A DNA stretch of 64,000 nucleotides from Mycobacteriaceae bacterium (GCA_019245755.1 JAFARC010000066.1:124001-188000); one strand, 5' to 3'. Numbered from the stretch's first letter, positions 16,663 through 24,906 are shown. Notes: generated by a model not told the origin, from the sequence alone. Program-made: numbers and translations.

Positions 16663-17919
16663 TTACCCCAGCGCGGTGTCGAGCCGGTCGACGTAGTCGT
16701 CGACGTCGGCGATCGCCGTGGCCGCGGCGTTCACGCTGATCGCGATCGTGTCCCCGAGGCCGTGCGCGCCGTGTGTGAGTCCCATCATCGGGGACAGCGC
16801 CGGATAGCCGGCGGTGAGTATCACCGGCAGGCCGCCGAACCGAAGGTCGGCAGGCCCACGGTTGACGCTGGACACCACGGTGTTGCCGGTGACCACCGAA
16901 GAGCGGGCGTCGGCATCGAATTGGTTTACTCCCCAGTGCAGCAGGGCGGCAGGAACGGCCGCCAGCGCCAGGTCGCCGGCCCGGAACGCCGGATGCTGGC
17001 CGCGGCGCCGACGATCGGCGAGCTCCGCGGCGATCATTCGGGCCCGCTCGCCGGTGGCCGCGACGTCCGGGTGCAGGCCGATCCCGACGTTGCCGAAGTG
17101 GTTGTTGCCCAGCCGGACACCGGGTTTGGCCATTGGCACCTCGGCGCCTAGCGCCGAGGTGTCCTGTCCGCGGGCGCGCAGGTACTCCGACAGCGCCGCC
17201 GAGATCGCGGCCAGCACCGCCGCCGTGACGGTGGGTCCGGCCAGCTGGGCTCGGTTCCGCGTCAACGTCCGCACCGCCCGCACGTCACCGGGTCGGGTGT
17301 TGATGCTCAGCGCGGGCCGCGGCGGGGCCGGCGGCGGCACTCGCCCGGCGGTGGTGTCGCGTTCCAGTTGCCGGCGCGCGCGGGACGCGTCGGCGGCACG
17401 CCGAACGAGCAGCCCCCCGCCGGCCGGAGCCGGCGCCGGTATCGGCGCCGCACGGCCGAACAACACGCCGGCCAGGGCCGCCGACCGCAGGCCGTCGCCG
17501 AGCGCGTGGCCGATCTGCAGGACCGCGACCGTCACGGGACCGGCGCCGCCCGGCATCCCGATGACCGGCGCGAACAGGTGTAACCGCCATGCGCACTGCT
17601 GAAGGTCCAACGGCTCGTCGGCCAGCCGCCCGACGGCATCCAGGCAGTCCTGCCAGCCGAGGTCCCCGTGCAGCGCCACCAGGGAATCGTCGACGTCGCG
17701 CCGGACCCACGCGGGGTAGGTCAGCGGGCAGCCGTCGGCGACCCGCACCTGCAGCTCGGGGCCGGACCGCGCCCGGGTCAGGACCTCGGCGACGGCCATG
17801 TCCGGGTCGACCGGCTGGCCGGCGAACGCGTACACCAGGAGCTGGTCGTTCGGAATCTTGGCCGACATCCAGTAGAACTGCGCGTCGACGGCGGTGAGCC
17901 GCGTCTTCACCCGCAACAT
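16663..17919 (-). CDS. WS/DGAT-family acyltransferase
   Basis: This 418-residue protein has the motif GHALGDG (residues 137-143) in place of HHxxxDG. The second histidine, His138, which is the catalytic base, and Asp142-Gly143 are kept. It probably transfers an acyl group from acyl-CoA to diacylglycerol or a fatty alcohol at the membrane, as in triacylglycerol or wax ester storage. The family C-terminal feature NxxxSxxRGP appears as VSSVNRGP. The ATG at 17919 is 24 bp from the divergent SDR start. A much longer open frame upstream is an antisense shadow of that SDR. Confidence 0.82.
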   Translation of the reverse strand: MLRVKTRLTAVDAQFYWMSAKIPNDQLLVYAFAGQPVDPDMAVAEVLTRARSGPELQVRVADGCPLTYPAWVRRDVDDSLVALHGDLGWQDCLDAVGRLADEPLDLQQCAWRLHLFAPVIGMPGGAGPVTVAVLQIGHALGDGLRSAALAGVLFGRAAPIPAPAPAGGGLLVRRAADASRARRQLERDTTAGRVPPPAPPRPALSINTRPGDVRAVRTLTRNRAQLAGPTVTAAVLAAISAALSEYLRARGQDTSALGAEVPMAKPGVRLGNNHFGNVGIGLHPDVAATGERARMIAAELADRRRRGQHPAFRAGDLALAAVPAALLHWGVNQFDADARSSVVTGNTVVSSVNRGPADLRFGGLPVILTAGYPALSPMMGLTHGAHGLGDTIAISVNAAATAIADVDDYVDRLDTALG

Positions 17920-17943
17920 CGTGGCACGGCGAGGTACGGTCGC

Positions 17944-18753
17944 GTGGTGGCCCTGCCCGCACCAGCCGACGACCGTGCCGCGGTTGTCACCGGCGCGTCG
18001 TCGGGCATTGGCGAGGAAATCGCACGGGAACTTGTGCGGCGCGGTCATCATGTCGTCCTGGTGGCCCGCAGCGCCGACCGCCTGGCCGCGCTCGCCGGGG
18101 AGTTGGGTGTCCGGGCGCACCCGCTGGCCGCCGACCTGTCCCGGCAGGGCGACCGCGCGGCGTTGCCCGATCGGGTTGCGGAGCTCGGCATGGTTGCGGA
18201 CATCCTGGTCAACAACGCGGGGTTGTCGACGCTGGGACCGGTCGCGAAATCGCGTCCGGAGCGCGAGCTCAACCTGGTCGAGGTCGATGTGGCCGCCGTC
18301 GTCGAGCTGTGCAGCAGGTTCCTGCCGGCAATGGTGGACCGCCGTCGCGGCGCGGTGCTGAATGTGGCGTCGGTGGCGGGCTTCGGCCCGCTGCCGGGAC
18401 AGGCAGCCTATGGTGCCGCGAAGGCGTTCGTCGTGTCCTACACCGAGAGCCTGCGGGGCGAGTTGCGCGGCACCGGTGTCACCGCAACTGCGTTGTGCCC
18501 CGGGCCGGTGGACACCCCGTTCAATGCTGTGGCCGGGTTCGGCAAGGGTGAAGCCGAGGCGCTGTTGCCCAGCGTGATGTGGAAGTCCGCCGCCGAGGTC
18601 GCGCAGGCCGGGGTCAACGGCCTGGCCGCGGGCAAGGCCGTTGTTGTGCCCGGTCGCCTGAACCGGGTTGCCGCGGCCTTCTACCGAGTCGCGCCGCACG
18701 AGCTGCTGCTGCCCCTGCTGGCACGACACCACCCGGGCATGAAACGCGGTTAG
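17944..18753 (+). CDS. Short-chain dehydrogenase/reductase
   Basis: This 269-residue classical SDR has TGASSGIG at residues 16-23, NNAG at 90-93, and catalytic Ser143, Tyr156 and Lys160. An Arg after the second strand (VARSADR) suggests NADPH. Such YqjQ-like reductases act on long-chain 3-keto or carbonyl lipids; the substrate is not known. Two adjacent GTG codons (17944, 17947) can serve as start; GAGG lies 9 bases before the first. It is divergent from the WS/DGAT gene, so shared control is plausible. Its stop overlaps the convergent hydrolase stop by 4 bp. Confidence 0.85.
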   Translation: MVALPAPADDRAAVVTGASSGIGEEIARELVRRGHHVVLVARSADRLAALAGELGVRAHPLAADLSRQGDRAALPDRVAELGMVADILVNNAGLSTLGPVAKSRPERELNLVEVDVAAVVELCSRFLPAMVDRRRGAVLNVASVAGFGPLPGQAAYGAAKAFVVSYTESLRGELRGTGVTATALCPGPVDTPFNAVAGFGKGEAEALLPSVMWKSAAEVAQAGVNGLAAGKAVVVPGRLNRVAAAFYRVAPHELLLPLLARHHPGMKRG

Positions 18754-19664
18754 CCGCGGCCAATGAAGTCGAGGATGTGGCCTGCGACGACGTCCGGTTG
18801 CTCGAGTTGCAGGAAGTGACCGGCATCCTCGACAACGTACATGGCGCCGCCGGGCGGCAACGCGGTTCGTGCGCGTTCGGCGAGGTTCACCCCCATGCAG
18901 CCGTCGTCGGCGCCGTGCAGGTACAGCGTCGGCAGCCGTAGCGGCTGCTGCCAGCTCCGCTCGAGTTGCGCGTACTGTGGCGGCGGCTTCGCGGGCCGCA
19001 CGGTTGCCCGGTATGGGCCCAGCGCGGCGCGCCAGCTTTGTGGCGACCCGATCGCGGCGTCAACGTGGCGCAGGTCCTCGGTCGCATCCAGGCCCGGCGA
19101 CCAGCGCCGCCACAGCAGCGGCAGCACCCACGACTTGGATCGTTCAGGCAGCCTGGGCAATTGGAAGTACATGATGTACCAGCTGCGAACCAGCTGCGCG
19201 GGCAGCAGTGCGGGCAGCGAGTGCCGTACGCCGTGTCCCCGCCGCGGCCGCAACGCGCGAGACGGCGGCACCGACATCAGCACCGCCTTGCGAAACGGGC
19301 CCTTGGGCATGGCGGCGAGCCCGGCGGCGGCGATGGCTCCCCAGTCGTGACCGATCACCACGTCGCGACCCGTGGCTCCGACCCGTTCGAGCACCCGCAA
19401 CGCGTCGTCGATCTGGGCGCCGACGTGGTAGCTGCCATCGGTGGGAATGGTGGACGGGGCGTAGCCGCGCATGAACGGCGCGATCACCCGCCAGCCGGCA
19501 GCGGTAAGCCTGGGCGCCAGCAACCGCCAACCGTGGGCGGTGTCGGGAAACCCGTGTAGACACAGCGCAATCGGCGCATCGGGTGCCGCATCGCGCGGCT
19601 TCCAACACAACCCGCGTAGGGTCACCGTAGGCGCTTCGACCTCCACCCACCCGGGCTCGCCCAT
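18750..19664 (-). CDS. Alpha/beta hydrolase, epoxide-hydrolase-like
   Basis: This 304-residue alpha/beta hydrolase has HGFPD at residues 37-41 as oxyanion motif, and nucleophile Asp107 in GHDWGA. The acid-member region is HGADDGCM, and the catalytic His283 sits in GHFLQLEQPD. An aspartate nucleophile in GHDWG is the hallmark of epoxide hydrolases and haloalkane dehalogenases. The mid-region tyrosine expected in the epoxide-hydrolase cap (near PYRATVRP) is present, which favours an Eph-like enzyme. The ATG is at 19664. It ends into the SDR gene. Confidence 0.87.
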   Translation of the reverse strand: MGEPGWVEVEAPTVTLRGLCWKPRDAAPDAPIALCLHGFPDTAHGWRLLAPRLTAAGWRVIAPFMRGYAPSTIPTDGSYHVGAQIDDALRVLERVGATGRDVVIGHDWGAIAAAGLAAMPKGPFRKAVLMSVPPSRALRPRRGHGVRHSLPALLPAQLVRSWYIMYFQLPRLPERSKSWVLPLLWRRWSPGLDATEDLRHVDAAIGSPQSWRAALGPYRATVRPAKPPPQYAQLERSWQQPLRLPTLYLHGADDGCMGVNLAERARTALPPGGAMYVVEDAGHFLQLEQPDVVAGHILDFIGRG

Positions 19665-19699
19665 GCCGGAAGCCTAACCGCGACCGCGGCGATCCCGGC

Positions 19700-20173
19700 T
19701 CACGCCGTGTCGGCGGCGGCCTCCAGTTCCGAAATCATGATCTTGCGCATTCCCAGCATCGCCTTGGTGGCGGCCACGGCACGGGCCGGGTCGGGGTCGT
19801 TCAAGAGCTCGAACAGTCGGTCCGGCACGATCTGCCAGCTCAGGCCGTACCTGTCCTTGAGCCAGCCGCACTGTGACTCTTGGCCGCCGTCGACGAGCCG
19901 ATCCCAGTAATAGTCGACTTCGTCCTGGTCCTTGCAGCTGACCATGAACGACACCGCCTCGGTGAACGGGAACTGCGGTCCGCCGTTGATGCCGACGAAC
20001 CGCGTGCCGTCCAGGACGAACGTGCCCGACACCACCTCGGTGGGTTTTCCCGGGCCAGCCTCGGTGAACCGGTTCATCTGCTCGACCGACGAGTTCGGGA
20101 AGATGGCGGTGTAGAACCGCGCGGCCTCCTCGAGGTCGTTGTCGAACCACAGTGACGGTGTGATGGACGGCAT
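19700..20173 (-). CDS. VOC-superfamily protein (PhnB / 3-demethylubiquinone-9 methyltransferase-like)
   Basis: This 157-residue protein begins MPSITPSLWFDNDLEEAA and contains a PhnB-like glyoxalase domain, with FYTAIFPNS, FVGINGGP and the C-terminal motif YGLSWQIVP. The last block is diagnostic for this VOC subgroup. Its biochemical role is unknown; no complete metal triad can be proven by eye. The start ATG at 20173 follows GAGAGGAG. It follows the TetR gene on the same strand with a 56-bp gap and may be co-transcribed with it. Confidence 0.85.
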   Translation of the reverse strand: MPSITPSLWFDNDLEEAARFYTAIFPNSSVEQMNRFTEAGPGKPTEVVSGTFVLDGTRFVGINGGPQFPFTEAVSFMVSCKDQDEVDYYWDRLVDGGQESQCGWLKDRYGLSWQIVPDRLFELLNDPDPARAVAATKAMLGMRKIMISELEAAADTA

Positions 20174-20229
20174 GGTGCTCCTCTCGACGACTGCTTTCCT
20201 GTGCAGACCGCGGCGGTTGCCGGAACTCA

Positions 20230-20838
20230 TCACGGCATCCGGCTCGACCCCAGCGCGCGAAGGGAGAAGTTGACGACGTAGCCCACCATCTGCTCGTGGT
20301 CGGGCCCCAGGCCGAGCAGCGGTGCGGCGAACGCGCGATCGACGACGGCGTGGATGGCCGCGGCGTCCACCTCGGGTTGGGCCAGGGGGAACGACCCGTC
20401 GCTTCGCCCCCTGCGCAGGATGTCGGCGAGGATCTCTTCGCGGTGGACGCGCAGTTCCTGGCTTGCCGCGCGATAACCCTTGGCCACCCGGACTTCGTCG
20501 GAGTCCAGGACGATGATGTGGGCCCGTCGCCGCGGGTCGTAGGCCAGGCTCAGGATGTAGCTGATCCATGCGGTCAACTGGGCCGTCGGGCCACCGGCGG
20601 TTTCGTCGGCGGCCCGACGCAGCCGACGGGCCACCGCGTCGGCGTCCCGCCTGAGCATCGCGAGAAACAGCTCGTCTTTGGACTGAAAGTGCCGGTAGAA
20701 CGCGCGGGTGGACATGCCCGCGGTCTCCAGGATCGCCGCGACCGACACCGGTCCGGGATGCGGCGACGCCAGGCAAGCGTATGCGGCGTCGATGATGCTG
20801 GCGCGCTCGTCGGCGGCGACGCGAATACGGGGCGGCAC
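20230..20838 (-). CDS. TetR-family transcriptional regulator
   Basis: This 202-residue regulator has an N-terminal helix-turn-helix (VAAILETAGMSTRAFYRHFQSKDEL) and a helical effector domain. The GTG at 20838 is chosen because a TACAAT -10 hexamer ends 8 bases before it, giving a leaderless transcript; longer in-frame starts up to 20886 exist. It is divergent from an alpha/beta hydrolase gene across 80 bp and is the likely regulator of that pair. The ligand is unknown. Confidence 0.87.
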   Translation of the reverse strand: MPPRIRVAADERASIIDAAYACLASPHPGPVSVAAILETAGMSTRAFYRHFQSKDELFLAMLRRDADAVARRLRRAADETAGGPTAQLTAWISYILSLAYDPRRRAHIIVLDSDEVRVAKGYRAASQELRVHREEILADILRRGRSDGSFPLAQPEVDAAAIHAVVDRAFAAPLLGLGPDHEQMVGYVVNFSLRALGSSRMP

Positions 20839-20846
20839 GAGCGCTG

Positions 20847-20852
20847 ATTGTA
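20847..20852 (-). promoter_or_regulatory. -10 hexamer of the TetR gene (leaderless)
   Basis: TACAAT on the minus strand fits TANNNT and lies 8 bases before the GTG at 20838. No ribosome site is visible in the gap. Confidence 0.5.
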
Positions 20853-20918
20853 GGACGCCGACCTGGTGTGAAAATGCCGATCTCACTGAGTTAACGTGAG
20901 GCGGGACCGGCCGGAAGG

Positions 20919-21785
20919 ATGATCACCTTGAGCAGCGCCTCACGGACCGTCGAGTTCAGCGGCGTCGATGACGTCGCGCTGGTCGCCGACGAGTGGAATC
21001 GCGGCGCCGCCTCGGCCGAGGGCCGGGCGACGATCCTGATGCTGCACGGCGGCGGCCAGAACCGGTTCTCCTGGAAGAACACCGGACAGGTCCTCGCGGA
21101 TCAGGGCTTTCATGTGGTGGCGTTGGACAGCCGGGGGCATGGCGACAGCGATCGCGCCCCGGAGGCCAACTATTCGTTGGAGGCGCTGTGCGGCGACGTG
21201 ATGAATGTGCTCGACACGATCGACCGTCCTGTGGTGCTGATCGGGGCCAGCCTGGGCGGGCTGACCGGCCTGCTGGTCGCCGACCAGGCCGGCCCGGACC
21301 GGGTCACCAAGCTGGTCCTCGTCGATGTGGTACCGCGGTTCGAGCGCAGCGGCGGCGCGCGGATCCGGGATTTCATGTTCAACCACGTGCACGGGTTCGA
21401 ATCCCTCGAGGAAGCCGCCGACGCCATCGCGGCATACCTGCCGCATCGCAAGGGCCGGCGAAACCCGGACGGGCTGAAGAAAAATCTGCGCCTGCGTGAC
21501 GGCCGCTGGTACTGGCATTGGGACCCGGCGTTTCTGACCATCCCGGACCAGCAGGATCCCTTCGACTTCGTCGACGACCTCGAGCAGGCGGCGGTGAATC
21601 TGACCATCCCGATCCTGCTGATCCGCGGCAAGCTGTCCGATGTGGTCAGCATGAAGGGGGTGCGGGATTTCCTCGACAAGGTGCCCCACGCCAAGTTCGT
21701 CGAGTTGTCGGACGCCGGCCACACGGCGGCCGGTGACGACAACGACGCGTTCAGCGACGCCGTCGTGCAGTTCGTCAACCGCTGA
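20919..21785 (+). CDS. Alpha/beta hydrolase
   Basis: This 288-residue hydrolase has an oxyanion motif HGGGQN (residues 43-48), nucleophile Ser111 in GASLGG, and catalytic His268 in DAGHTAAGDDN. The SRGHGDSD segment is typical of the peroxidase/esterase-like alpha/beta hydrolases. It probably acts as an esterase, lactonase or C-C hydrolase; the substrate is unknown. The ATG at 20919 is directly preceded by GGAAGG, which is too close. The TTG at 20928 has better spacing and may be the true start. It is divergent from the TetR gene. Confidence 0.85.
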   Translation: MITLSSASRTVEFSGVDDVALVADEWNRGAASAEGRATILMLHGGGQNRFSWKNTGQVLADQGFHVVALDSRGHGDSDRAPEANYSLEALCGDVMNVLDTIDRPVVLIGASLGGLTGLLVADQAGPDRVTKLVLVDVVPRFERSGGARIRDFMFNHVHGFESLEEAADAIAAYLPHRKGRRNPDGLKKNLRLRDGRWYWHWDPAFLTIPDQQDPFDFVDDLEQAAVNLTIPILLIRGKLSDVVSMKGVRDFLDKVPHAKFVELSDAGHTAAGDDNDAFSDAVVQFVNR

Positions 21786-21897
21786 CCTGCCACGCTGCGC
21801 GTCAACCGCCCTCGTCTTGGCCGCCTCGTAGCGCTCCAGCGCGAAAAGACTCACAGCCTGCGCGCGACCCGCGACTGTCAGCTGTCCAACGTGATGT

Positions 21898-21990
21898 CGG
21901 GGTGATGTCGGGCGCCTTGCCGTACCGGTTCGCGTAGGCGCGGGCGAAGCGGCTCGGCGTCGTACCCGATCCGGCTGAGATGGCCTCTGC
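21898..21990 (-). pseudogene. Possible relic of an AraC-family regulator C-terminus
   Basis: In the 291-bp gap between the hydrolase and the next gene, the minus strand encodes RIGYDAEP in one frame. It is followed directly, in another frame, by RFARAYANRYGKAP. Together they resemble the last helix-turn-helix of AraC proteins (VGYxSExxFxRAFxRxxGxxP), broken by a one-base shift. No start and no further domain are visible. The remainder of the gap shows nothing recognisable. The match is by eye and short. Confidence 0.3.
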
Positions 21991-22076
21991 GCATTGCTTC
22001 CGACGTCCGACGCCGGCAGCTACGTCACGGACCAGGTGCTGCTGGCCGACGCTGACTCGGTCGTGCCGTGAGCGTG

Positions 22077-23021
22077 TCACACCAGCATCGGGACGCCCTC
22101 GACCCGGCTGTCCGTCAGGATCTCGAACATGGCCCGATGCGAACTGGTCAGTTTGGTGGTCCCGGTTCCGGACAACCGCAGATGGCAGGTCGCGATCGCC
22201 GAGTTGTAGCAGTACTTTGGCGTCCCGTTGGTGTCGGTGTACGTCAGGCCGATGACATGGCCGGGCTCGGCGGTTATCTCGCCGTCGAGCGTCAGCCCGT
22301 CGACGCGTGCGCCGAACGACCAGGCGAAGGGGCGATAGCTGCCCGACGTGTGTCGTGCGGCGAGAACCGACCGGACCGCGAACTCCTGGCCGTCGTGCCG
22401 CAGTACCAGCAGCGTGACGGGGGGCAGTGACACCGGCCCCAGGCCGACTCGCGCCGTGACGACCTCCAGCGTCGACTCGGGCGCGTCGTCGAAGCCGCAG
22501 ACCTGGCCGAACGCGTATGCCGGTGTGTGCCGGCGACCCCAGTTGTGGTTGACGCTGCCGATCCATTTGTCGACGGCGATGCTGGTGTCGACGTGAAGGT
22601 GGCCGTCGAAGCGGGCGAGCGGGGAACGGACCAGTGTCTTTGTGCTCGGCAGGTGGGTGGCGTATCGACGTTCGGTGAGCAACTTGACCGGTTGGTGTGA
22701 GCGGTACGTGATTCGCAAATCCCATTTCGCGGTGGATTTTTGGTTAACGACGTTGCCGCGGGCGCAGTGGTCGTCGAGGGTCGTCGTTCCGATCCTGGCG
22801 CACCAGGGGTCGGCGCGGAAGTCGGCGTGGTCGAGAGGGTGCGGCGCTTTGACTGCCCTGTTGCCCGCTCCATTGGGGTCGAAAACCATCACCCAGACGT
22901 CGGCACTGCCGGCCGTTGCTCTGGGCAGCAGCAGCGTTTCGCGCAGCCACAGCGCCTTCGGTCGGCCTGGATGGTTGGCTCGGATGTACCGGCTTTCGTA
23001 GTACGGCGGCTTGGCTGTCAT
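22077..23021 (-). CDS. Hypothetical protein, possibly CrtC/lipocalin-like
   Basis: This 314-residue soluble protein is rich in beta-type segments (ARFDGHLHVDTSIAV, WSFGARVDGLTL, YCYNSAIATCHL). It has no signal peptide or membrane span. The arrangement of short Trp- and Asn-rich motifs such as SVNHNWGRRH is reminiscent of CrtC/hydroxyneurosporene-hydratase-like beta-barrel proteins, but this is a weak impression. It starts at ATG 23021, which overlaps the stop of the small membrane gene as ATGA, so both are co-translated. No function is assigned. Confidence 0.7.
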   Translation of the reverse strand: MTAKPPYYESRYIRANHPGRPKALWLRETLLLPRATAGSADVWVMVFDPNGAGNRAVKAPHPLDHADFRADPWCARIGTTTLDDHCARGNVVNQKSTAKWDLRITYRSHQPVKLLTERRYATHLPSTKTLVRSPLARFDGHLHVDTSIAVDKWIGSVNHNWGRRHTPAYAFGQVCGFDDAPESTLEVVTARVGLGPVSLPPVTLLVLRHDGQEFAVRSVLAARHTSGSYRPFAWSFGARVDGLTLDGEITAEPGHVIGLTYTDTNGTPKYCYNSAIATCHLRLSGTGTTKLTSSHRAMFEILTDSRVEGVPMLV

Positions 23022-23179
23022 GATCGGGCCGCCGTGTCGCCGGACTCGCCGAGCCGCTGATGCAACCGGGCTCGGATCTCGTCGGGTGTGTAGGAATTGC
23101 GCCGTCGCTGGTCGCGCGCCACGAGCACACCGCCGGCAGCGATCCCGACCAGACCGGCGAGCCCGATCCACTTCCACAT
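23018..23179 (-). CDS. Small single-span membrane protein
   Basis: This 53-residue protein begins MWKWIGLAGLVGIAAGG, one hydrophobic span (residues ~4-22), followed by a basic stretch (RDQRRR) and a soluble tail with TPDEIRARLHQRL. The topology is N-terminal anchor with cytosolic tail by the positive-inside rule. It is coupled to the hypothetical gene downstream by an ATGA overlap and divergent from the papain-like gene. The function is unknown. Confidence 0.7.
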   Translation of the reverse strand: MWKWIGLAGLVGIAAGGVLVARDQRRRNSYTPDEIRARLHQRLGESGDTAARS

Positions 23180-23211
23180 GCTCCGCACCGGCGTCAGCTT
23201 AGGCTGCCAGG

Positions 23212-23907
23212 GTGGCCGAAAGCACCGTGTCGCTCGACCGGGCACTCGATGAGACGCGCACTGGAGACATCTGGTTGTTCCGCGGCCGATCCAGGCCGGA
23301 CCGCGCCATCCAGTCGATGACCAACAGCCCCGTCAATCACGTTGGGATGACCGTCGCGCTCGACGACCTGCCGCCGCTGCTGTGGCACGCCGAGCTGGGC
23401 AACAAGCTCACCGACATGTGGACCGGCACCAATCACCGGGGCGTGCAGCTCAACGACGCCCGCGCGGGGATCGAGCAGTGGATTCATCAGTACGGCCAGC
23501 GCTGCTGGTTGCGTCAGCTGACGCCCTACGCCGGCCGCGAGCAGGAGGACCGGGTGCTTCGGGTGATCGCCCGCATGGATGGCACGCCCTTTCCGGGCAC
23601 GCTCCGGCTGGCGGGCCGTTGGCTGCGCGGCCGTATTCCTGGCTCGCATGACCTCACGCGAGGAATTCCCTTGGTGGATGGCGTTGTTCGCGAGCTCGCG
23701 CAGCGCAGGAAGGTTCGGGTGCGGGAGGCGGGCCTGGAGACGGCGTACTGCGCGGAGACGGTCGCGATCACCTATCAGGAGATGGGCCTGCTGTCCACCT
23801 ACAAGCACCCGAATTGGTTTGACCCCGGCTCGTTTTGGAGCGGGGACAAGCTGCCCCTGGTTGAGGGTTATCTGTTGGGCGACGAAATCAGGGTATACGA
23901 AGGCTAA
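23212..23907 (+). CDS. Permuted papain-like (YiiX/NlpC-P60-type) protein
   Basis: This 231-residue protein has the order His then Cys characteristic of circularly permuted NlpC/P60 (YaeF/YiiX) enzymes: GDIWLFRG, His43 in VNHVGMTVA and Cys180 in AYCAETVA. These proteins are predicted thiol hydrolases or acyltransferases acting on lipids or peptides. No secretion signal is seen, so it is likely cytosolic. The GTG start at 23212 lies 32 bp from the divergent small membrane gene. Its stop overlaps the next convergent gene by 4 bp. Confidence 0.72.
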   Translation: MAESTVSLDRALDETRTGDIWLFRGRSRPDRAIQSMTNSPVNHVGMTVALDDLPPLLWHAELGNKLTDMWTGTNHRGVQLNDARAGIEQWIHQYGQRCWLRQLTPYAGREQEDRVLRVIARMDGTPFPGTLRLAGRWLRGRIPGSHDLTRGIPLVDGVVRELAQRRKVRVREAGLETAYCAETVAITYQEMGLLSTYKHPNWFDPGSFWSGDKLPLVEGYLLGDEIRVYEG

Positions 23908-24227
23908 TCCACGGAGATTTCGGCCAACTTCGACCAGCCGGTGGCGTCGATGGTCTCGCTGATGACTTTGGGTGTTGACGCGAGGGCTTGCGGTAGTTCC
24001 CGTTGCGCTGCCTTGAAGTGCTCGCTGGTGACGTGTGCGGCGCCGGCGTCGCTGTCACGGAAAGCTTCGACGAGGACGTATTCGGCGGGGTTCTGCAGGC
24101 TGCGGGACCACTCGAACCAGAGGTTGCCCTCCTCGGCTCGGGTGCTCGCGGTGAACGGGGCGACCAGCTCCGGCCACCGCTCGCTCCATTCCGGCTTGGT
24201 CACGAACTTCACGACGATGAAGATCAT
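23904..24227 (-). CDS. Antibiotic biosynthesis monooxygenase (ABM) domain protein
   Basis: This 107-residue protein has a single ABM fold: IFIVVKFVTKPEW at the start, EEGNLWFEWSRS in the middle, and the SEHFKAAQRELP helix near the end. Family members are quinol monooxygenases or heme-degrading or stress-related dimers of the YgiN type. The ATG at 24227 is preceded by GAAGGAAAG. A 10-bp palindrome GCGTTAACGC lies 38 bp upstream (24265-24274). Confidence 0.85.
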   Translation of the reverse strand: MIFIVVKFVTKPEWSERWPELVAPFTASTRAEEGNLWFEWSRSLQNPAEYVLVEAFRDSDAGAAHVTSEHFKAAQRELPQALASTPKVISETIDATGWSKLAEISVD

Positions 24228-24264
24228 CACGCTTTCCTTCGGCTGTCCTAACGGTACCGCGCTT

Positions 24265-24274
24265 GCGTTAACGC
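24265..24274. promoter_or_regulatory. Short palindrome upstream of the ABM gene
   Basis: GCGTTAACGC is a perfect 10-bp palindrome in the 181-bp gap upstream of the ABM gene. It may be an operator core. Nothing else in the gap was recognised. Confidence 0.25.
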
Positions 24275-24408
24275 GCACGGCTTACATTCTCTGCCTGCGC
24301 GAAGGCGCCGACCGACCAGTTTCCACGCTAGCGATCGGCTGCCGGCGCCGATGGGATAACGGACGCGATCTGAAATCGTCGACAGCTGCCGCGCCACCAA
24401 GCCCGCTG

Positions 24409-24906
24409 TTAGACCGCTACATCAGCGTCATCGCCGGCGGGTGTCGGGTCAGTCACCGGCGGCGGAGGCGATGGACTCACGGCGTCGACCACGGCAGCGT
24501 CGGGCGCAGGACCCGTATCGTCGGTGGCATTGTCCGGTGCCATTGGCAGAAACATGTGATGGGTGAACTGGGGCTGGTAGGCGCCTCCACCGCCGGTTCT
24601 CACTCCGCCGCCTTCGCCACTGGATACCGCGGTCCCGTCCGGCAACGTGACAGCCGTATGGCGACTGTTCCATCCGATCACTAATGCCCCCGGGGCGGTT
24701 CCATACTGGAAGCCGCGTGCCAACAGGGCGGTTTCCTCGTTTCCGGTGTTGAACCTGTTACCGTAAACCGGCCTGCCAGTCGCCGTATTCGACACCCATG
24801 AAGCCAGGCCCGAGCAGTCGGTTCCGGCGGGAGAATCCCCGCCCGTGATGTACGGCGTACCGGAGACCTGATGTATCAGCGCCACCAACGTTGCGAAGGC
24901 AAACAT
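24409..24906 (-). CDS. Stand-alone NlpC/P60-type peptidase, phage-like
   Basis: This 165-residue protein has Cys31 in GTDCSGLASWV, His83 in NSRHTAVTLPDG and a later PQFTHHMFLPM block. The last block resembles C-terminal peptidase domains of mycobacteriophage tape-measure and lysin proteins and related mycobacterial wall hydrolases. The predicted activity is cleavage of peptidoglycan stem peptides. No proper signal peptide precedes it, which is odd for a wall enzyme. The tail after residue 122 is Pro- and Asp-rich and probably disordered. The ATG at 24906 is used; a TTG at 24924 is possible. The upstream 114 bp hold no other gene. Confidence 0.68.
   Translation of the reverse strand: MFAFATLVALIHQVSGTPYITGGDSPAGTDCSGLASWVSNTATGRPVYGNRFNTGNEETALLARGFQYGTAPGALVIGWNSRHTAVTLPDGTAVSSGEGGGVRTGGGGAYQPQFTHHMFLPMAPDNATDDTGPAPDAAVVDAVSPSPPPPVTDPTPAGDDADVAV

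Noticed and set aside
16663..18732. 689-residue version of the second WS/DGAT protein
   Set aside because: The first ~270 codons are antisense to a well-supported SDR; the WS/DGAT family starts at the ATG at 17919.
20882..20900. CTCAC...GTGAG inverted repeat in the TetR/hydrolase divergent region
   Set aside because: Arms are only 5 bp with a 9-bp spacer, and a nearby GTTAAC palindrome has a different centre; too weak to list as an operator.
21802..22725. 307-codon minus-strand frame over the hypothetical gene and the gap
   Set aside because: It runs in another frame over the better-supported 22077-23021 gene and has Arg-rich shadow composition. Only the AraC-like end piece was kept as a possible relic.
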